Below, one piece after another: positions 6,333 to 8,032 of a DNA stretch of 8,032 nucleotides; within the stretch, counting starts at the first letter, position 1; the number at the start of each line of letters is the position of its first letter. Below the pieces are notes generated by a model, which saw only the letters and a list, made by a program, of their open reading frames with translations, searched no databases and was not told where the DNA came from. The DNA comes from Nitrospira sp. (GTDB lineage Bacteria > Nitrospirota > Nitrospiria > Nitrospirales > Nitrospiraceae). Position numbers and translations under genes: made by a program. The stretch covers positions 29,090 through 37,121 of the forward strand of contig JABMDH010000034.1 of NCBI GenBank assembly GCA_015904075.1, written 5' to 3'.

Positions 6333-6442
6333 GTGAGTCTCACATAATTTGGCTGCAGGAAGGGCTGCCGAGTCCGGCAGATCGTCGTATCGCGGGATTC
6401 CGCGGAGTTCCAGCCGCCCCGCACGTAGAGAGGGGGGAACTC
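6333..6442. other. Cluster of perfect inverted repeats / stem-loops
   Basis: Four elements lie in a row in the divergent intergenic region. They are GTGAG-T-CTCAC (6333-6343); CTGCCG-AGTC-CGGCAG (6365-6380, 6-bp stem with tetraloop); CGCGG-GATT-CCGCG (6391-6404, 5-bp stem with tetraloop); and GAGTTCC (6405-6411) pairing with GGAACTC (6436-6442), with inner CCCC/GGGG. The last three are nearly contiguous. None is followed by a T-run, so they are not ordinary terminators. They could be a structured leader of the minus-strand gene, a small RNA, or protein-binding dyads. Confidence 0.4.
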
Positions 6443-6464
6443 TATGCGTGTTTTGAGAACACAT

Positions 6465-6493
6465 TTGACAGATTTCTGTTCACCCCATAGCCT
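6465..6493 (+). promoter_or_regulatory. Candidate promoter of ndh (TTGACA-N17-TAGCCT)
   Basis: A consensus -35 TTGACA (6465-6470) is followed after 17 bases by TAGCCT (6488-6493), a poor -10. A 12-bp palindrome ACAGA-TT-TCTGT (6468-6479) overlaps the -35 and could be an operator. The start would be near 6500, about 55 bases before the ATG. The same pair of hexamers at the same spacing recurs at 7827-7855. Confidence 0.45.
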
Positions 6494-6555
6494 GAATGGC
6501 ATTCCTGTCCGTGCCCTGTGGATTCTTGATTGAGCCTCCTCGTTAACGTAATCCA

Positions 6556-7830
6556 ATGACTCAACAGCGCGTTGTCATTATCGGAGGTGGGTTCGGTGGC
6601 CTGGCAGCCGCTCGGACCTTGCGCGATGCCGAGGTCGTCCTGATCGACCGGACGAATCACCATGTTTTTCAACCACTATTGTACCAAGTCGCCACCGCTG
6701 CCTTATCTCCCAACGACATCGCCTGGCCATTGCGCACACTTTTCCGTTCACAGCCCAATATTCGTGTGGTGATGGATAACGTGACATCGATCGATCGGGT
6801 TGCCCGGGTGGTCCGTCTGCGAGATAGTGCTCCGATTGCCTTCGATGCCTTGATCGCCGCGCCAGGATCGCGCCATGCCTATTTCGGGCATGATGAATGG
6901 GAGGCATTCGCCCCTGGACTGAAGACCATGTCGGATGCCGTGCTCGTGCGGGAGCGGGTGTTGCTTGCATTTGAGAGGGCGGAACGGGAACGAGCCAAGA
7001 CAGGTGTGCAGAAGCGGCTTACTTTCGTGATTGCCGGAGGTGGTCCAACGGGAGTCGAGTTGGCCGGAGCACTAGCCGAGATTGCGAGGAGGGCGATAGG
7101 ACCAGACTTTCCAACCTTGCGGCTTGAAGACCTTTCTATTGTGCTTGTGGAAGGGGGGCCACGCATTCTTCCTGGGTTCGACGCGCCGCTTTCAGCCAAA
7201 GCTACGATGGCACTCTCTCGTATAGGCGTCACGATCAAGCTACACAGTCCGGTGAGCAGGGTTCAGGCTGATGGAGTGATGGTCGGACAGGAATGGATAT
7301 CCTCGACGAATATTATATGGGCTGCGGGTACCAGGGCCTCTCCCCTGCTGAGCACTCTTTCGGCTCCACAAGATACGTATGGCCGGGTCAAGGTTCGGGC
7401 GGATCTAACCATCCCGGACGACCCCTGGATCTTTGTCATTGGCGACGCGGCCCATTGTCCGAGCAGTGATGGAAAGTCATTGCCAGGAGTGGCTCCTGTC
7501 GCCATGCAACAGGGACGGTATGTTGCCGATCTTATCAATCGAAACCTCATCCCGGAACGACGTCCGGCATTTGTCTATGCCGACCGTGGCATGTTGGCCA
7601 CGATCGGCCGAGCACAGGCTGTCGCCCAATTCGGCGCAATCCGGACATCGGGACTCCTGGCATGGTTGCTGTGGTGTATCGTCCACATTTTCTTCCTCAT
7701 CGGTTTCAGGAACCGGATACGCGTGATGCTGGAATGGATCTGGTACTACCTCACCTTCAAACCAGGAGCAGGACTGCTGATTGAGCCGCCGAGAGAACCG
7801 GACGACAAGCCGACGACACGCTCTGGTTGA
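6556..7830 (+). CDS. ndh: Type II NADH:quinone oxidoreductase (NDH-2)
   Basis: This is a 424-residue, single-subunit, non-proton-pumping NADH dehydrogenase that passes electrons from NADH through FAD to the quinone pool at the inner face of the membrane. The N-terminal FAD Rossmann motif is VVIIGGGFGG (6-15). The HVFQPLLYQVATAALSP segment (36-52) is typical of NDH-2. The NAD(H) Rossmann motif is IAGGGPTGVELAG (159-171), with E199 in VLVEGGPRILP at the end of the second strand. IWAAGT (254-259), FVIGDAAH (293-300, FAD-contacting) and PVAMQQGRYVA (314-324, quinone-side) follow. A hydrophobic stretch at 368-387 (LAWLLWCIVHIFFLIGFRNR) and the C-terminal helix provide membrane association. The length matches the family. 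No Shine-Dalgarno is visible before the ATG, but the start is fixed by its closeness to the FAD motif. It stands divergent from an unknown membrane protein. Confidence 0.93.
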   Translation: MTQQRVVIIGGGFGGLAAARTLRDAEVVLIDRTNHHVFQPLLYQVATAALSPNDIAWPLRTLFRSQPNIRVVMDNVTSIDRVARVVRLRDSAPIAFDALIAAPGSRHAYFGHDEWEAFAPGLKTMSDAVLVRERVLLAFERAERERAKTGVQKRLTFVIAGGGPTGVELAGALAEIARRAIGPDFPTLRLEDLSIVLVEGGPRILPGFDAPLSAKATMALSRIGVTIKLHSPVSRVQADGVMVGQEWISSTNIIWAAGTRASPLLSTLSAPQDTYGRVKVRADLTIPDDPWIFVIGDAAHCPSSDGKSLPGVAPVAMQQGRYVADLINRNLIPERRPAFVYADRGMLATIGRAQAVAQFGAIRTSGLLAWLLWCIVHIFFLIGFRNRIRVMLEWIWYYLTFKPGAGLLIEPPREPDDKPTTRSG

Positions 7831-7855
7831 CACGACGCCCTCCACAACGTAGCCT
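7827..7855 (+). promoter_or_regulatory. Candidate promoter of the last gene (TTGACA-N17-TAGCCT)
   Basis: TTGACA (7827-7832) overlaps the ndh stop codon and is followed after exactly 17 bases by TAGCCT (7850-7855). These are the same hexamers and spacing as upstream of ndh. The start would be near 7862, about 38 bases before the ATG at 7900. Confidence 0.4.
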
Positions 7856-7899
7856 GCCCTCGTTTCGCCCACAGGCAGTACATCGAATTGCTGAGCGCT

Positions 7900-8032
7900 A
7901 TGGACTGGTTATTCTGGATCGGCTTGGGCCTGGTTGCTGTTATCGCAGGCGTCGTCTCGTTCTATTTTTATGCGCTCGTGGTGCGAACCAGGAAGGAGTT
8001 CCGCGCGCTTCAACCGGATGTGAAGATTACGA
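7900..8032 (+). CDS. Small membrane protein, N-terminal part (runs off right edge)
   Basis: The frame from the ATG at 7900 is open to the window edge (44 codons). It starts with one strong transmembrane helix (MDWLFWIGLGLVAVIAGVVS, then FYFYALVV), followed by a basic stretch (RTRKEFRALQPDVKIT), giving an N-out/C-in prediction by the positive-inside rule. No family can be named from this much. It lies 69 bases after ndh on the same strand and may be co-transcribed or use its own promoter. The Shine-Dalgarno is weak, so the start could differ by a few codons. Confidence 0.6.
   Translation, partial: MDWLFWIGLGLVAVIAGVVSFYFYALVVRTRKEFRALQPDVKIT

Noticed and set aside
6526..6554. TTGATT-N17-TAATCC immediately before ndh as a promoter for leaderless transcription.
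   Set aside because: TAATCC matches only 2 of 6 bases of the -10 consensus; the TTGACA-based candidate further upstream is better.
1..8032. CRISPR array, tRNA, rRNA, insertion sequence or defence system.
   Set aside because: No spaced direct repeats, tRNA cloverleaf, transposase motifs, terminal inverted repeats, or defence-type domains were seen on either strand.

Overview
The window reads as an ordinary bacterial chromosome of moderate to high GC. The gene set (type IV pilus retraction ATPase, membrane-anchored mono-haem cytochrome c, type II NADH dehydrogenase, PAS/GAF-type sensor remnant) and the style of the proteins suggest a Nitrospira-like member of the Nitrospirota. That assignment is inference from protein character only; there is no rRNA or other marker gene here.

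Layout. Bases 1-367 (minus) hold the N-terminal part of a membrane-anchored TPR-type protein, with a very good sigma70-type promoter at 424-453. Divergent from it lies a complete bioF-type aminotransferase (495-1655, plus). After a 290-bp gap comes a complete pilT (1946-3004, plus), then a pilU relic (3027-3478). The relic keeps only the first ~32 and last ~117 codons, joined out of frame, so the whole ATPase core is missing. Its 3' end overlaps by 6 bp the convergent gene for a membrane-anchored cytochrome c (3473-4060, minus). A strong Rho-independent terminator (4198-4239) ends an upstream minus-strand gene for a small exported Met/Lys-rich helical protein (4272-4610). That gene has a perfect Shine-Dalgarno, a plausible promoter, and repeated AATTGGCA-type sites just upstream. 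Bases 4717-5230 (minus) hold a truncated GAF-domain sensor fragment that looks like a decayed gene. Bases 5231-5715 hold little beyond one doubtful 61-codon ORF. A two-helix membrane protein of unknown function (5716-6288, minus) is divergent from a complete type II NADH dehydrogenase (6556-7830, plus). The region between them contains a cluster of stem-loops and a candidate promoter. The last gene (7900 to the edge, plus) is the start of an unrecognised single-helix membrane protein.

How the genes fit together. This is not one operon; it is a set of short, mostly independently transcribed units. The clearest functional pair was pilT-pilU (pilus retraction), now reduced to pilT. NDH-2 and the cytochrome c both belong to respiratory electron transfer, but they are 2.5 kb apart and on opposite strands. 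The most notable points are the gutted pilU, the 11-residue-repeat Met/Lys protein with its operator-like upstream region, the GAF relic, and two identical TTGACA-N17-TAGCCT motifs preceding ndh and the gene after it. I did not find a convincing new multi-gene system such as a defence island, mobile element or CRISPR array.
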